This document shows positions 15,266 to 16,178 of a DNA stretch of 16,178 nt, piece after piece. Positions within the stretch are counted from its first letter, which is position 1. Every line of letters begins with the position of its first letter. Source of the stretch: Alistipes sp. (GTDB lineage: Bacteria > Bacteroidota > Bacteroidia > Bacteroidales > Rikenellaceae). A model generated the notes under the pieces. It was not told the origin of the DNA. It made no database searches and worked only from the letters and a program-made list of their open reading frames with translations. The stretch covers positions 1-16,178 of the forward strand of contig JAFYOF010000201.1 of the NCBI GenBank assembly GCA_017560305.1, given 5' to 3'. The position numbers and the translations under genes are program-made.

Positions 15266-16178
15266 GAACTCAAAGAGGCTTGGATTGTCGTTCAGGTACT
15301 GATAGTCGATGTTGTGCTCAACCATTCGCTGTGTCAGACCGCTGAAATCGTCAGGGTTCTGCAACTCGATACCAATCAATACGGGACCCTTGTCGCGGTT
15401 GGTCTTCTTGTTGTACTCGAAGTAGGTGATATCGTCGTGTGGACCCAGCACATTGGTCACAAAGTCCTGCAATGCGCCCGCGCGCTGTGGGAAGCGCACC
15501 ACGAAGTAGTGCTTCAGTCCCTCGTAGAGCAGTGAACGCTCCTTGATATCCTCCATTCTGACGATGTCATTGTTGCTGCCGCTCACCACGCATACCACAT
15601 TCTTGCCCTTGATCTGCTCGGCGTAGTAGTCCAGCGCGCTGATGCTCAATGCGCCAGCAGGCTCTACGACAATGGCGTCGAAGTTGTAGAGGTTAAGGAT
15701 TGTCGAGCATACCTTGCCCTCGGGCACTACGATGATGTCATCCAACACCTGTCGGCAGATGTCGAAGGTGATGTCACCCACGCGCTGCACCGCCGCACCA
15801 TCCACAAACTTGTCAATCTCAGGAAGGGATGTCACCTCGCCGCGCTCGATTGAGAGTTTCATACTCGCCGCGCCCGCAGGCTCAACGCCGATAATCTTGG
15901 TGTGTGGCGACATCTGCTTGTATACCGAGCCGATACCCGACGCCAGACCTCCGCCACCGATAGGCACGAAGATGTAGTCGATAGGGGTGCTGCTCTGCTG
16001 CAAAATCTCAAGTCCCACGGTAGCCTGACCCTCGATGATCTTTGGGTCGTTGAATGGTGGGATGAATGTCTTGCCCTCCTGCTCGCACGCACGCTCCGCC
16101 GCGGCATTCGCCTGGTCGAAGGTGTCGCCCGAGAGTACAACCTCAATCTGCTCGCCGCCGAACATCTTCACCTGGTTA
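15254..16178 (-). CDS. ilvA: Threonine ammonia-lyase (threonine dehydratase) with C-terminal ACT-like domain, 5' end outside window
   Basis: PLP enzyme deaminating L-threonine to 2-oxobutanoate, first step of isoleucine synthesis or of threonine breakdown. The visible 308 codons lack the N-terminus; the frame stays open to base 16178, and the GTG at 16171 reads as an internal Val (NQVKMFGG). Visible features: TFIPPFNDPKIIEGQATVGLE, a family hallmark; the glycine-rich PLP-phosphate loop FVPIGGGGLASG; IGVEPAGA; and, in the last about 90 residues, a single ACT-like domain (FVVRFPQRAGALQDFV) ending FEFLIG. The catalytic Lys segment is outside. A single ACT-like domain corresponds to the shorter form of about 400-420 residues, rather than the 514-residue E. 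coli IlvA with two such domains. Serine activity is possible as a side reaction. Confidence 0.93.
   Translation of the reverse strand, partial: NQVKMFGGEQIEVVLSGDTFDQANAAAERACEQEGKTFIPPFNDPKIIEGQATVGLEILQQSSTPIDYIFVPIGGGGLASGIGSVYKQMSPHTKIIGVEPAGAASMKLSIERGEVTSLPEIDKFVDGAAVQRVGDITFDICRQVLDDIIVVPEGKVCSTILNLYNFDAIVVEPAGALSISALDYYAEQIKGKNVVCVVSGSNNDIVRMEDIKERSLLYEGLKHYFVVRFPQRAGALQDFVTNVLGPHDDITYFEYNKKTNRDKGPVLIGIELQNPDDFSGLTQRMVEHNIDYQYLNDNPSLFEFLIG

Noticed and set aside
16163..16171. GTG at 16171 or ATG at 16165 as the start of the threonine ammonia-lyase
   Set aside because: The protein from here lacks the N-terminal PLP-lysine part that every family member has, and the frame remains open to the window end, so this is an internal position.
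1..16178. CRISPR arrays, tRNA or rRNA genes, transposases, phage or toxin-antitoxin genes
   Set aside because: No regularly spaced direct repeats, no tRNA-like cloverleaf and no protein of these families were seen on either strand.

Overview
The window looks like a piece of a Bacteroidales chromosome. It has a SusC/SusD outer-membrane uptake pair. Most transcription units start behind a TAnnTTTG -7 element, in several cases with a TTTG or TTG about 20 bases upstream, which is the Bacteroidetes sigma-ABfr promoter pattern. It also has a CBM20-containing MalQ and a NagB-like/PIG-L fusion of the kind I recall from Bacteroides. Base composition is moderate. Genus cannot be fixed; a Rikenellaceae- or Bacteroidaceae-like gut organism is plausible.

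Layout, left to right. (1) 1-1578, minus: 5' two thirds of a 4-alpha-glucanotransferase gene (malQ), running off the left edge. (2) 1737-3685, minus: ribokinase followed by a 10-helix ureide-permease-like sugar transporter, with its own promoter and a strong terminator. (3) 3804-7267, minus: tight operon of NagB-like/PIG-L fusion, glucosamine-6-phosphate deaminase (nagB) and purine nucleoside phosphorylase (deoD), ending in a bidirectional terminator. (4) 7528-8289, plus: secreted glycerophosphodiester phosphodiesterase, divergent from the nagB operon. (5) 8393-9673, plus: NCS2-family permease, probably for nucleobases. (6) 9978-14483, plus: susC-susD pair bounded by terminators, with visibly different, apparently expression-optimised codon use. 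(7) 14484-14833: gene-free stretch with a REP-like inverted repeat and a bidirectional terminator. (8) 14834-16178, minus: a small YccF membrane protein downstream of the 3' part of a threonine ammonia-lyase gene that runs off the right edge.

A plausible common theme is salvage of sugars and nucleosides. DeoD splits purine nucleosides into base and ribose-1-phosphate. Ribokinase with the adjacent permease would bring in and phosphorylate free ribose. The NCS2 permease would handle bases. NagB with the PIG-L fusion would channel amino sugars to fructose-6-phosphate. The SusC/D substrate cannot be read from the sequence, and no glycan-degrading enzyme or dedicated regulator accompanies the pair.

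The most unusual items are the fusion protein, whose NagB-like domain has lost two catalytic residues while its deacetylase motifs are intact, and two promoters whose -33 element is embedded in the T-tract of the preceding terminator. I found no CRISPR array, rRNA, tRNA, transposase or phage gene, and no clearly undescribed multi-gene system.
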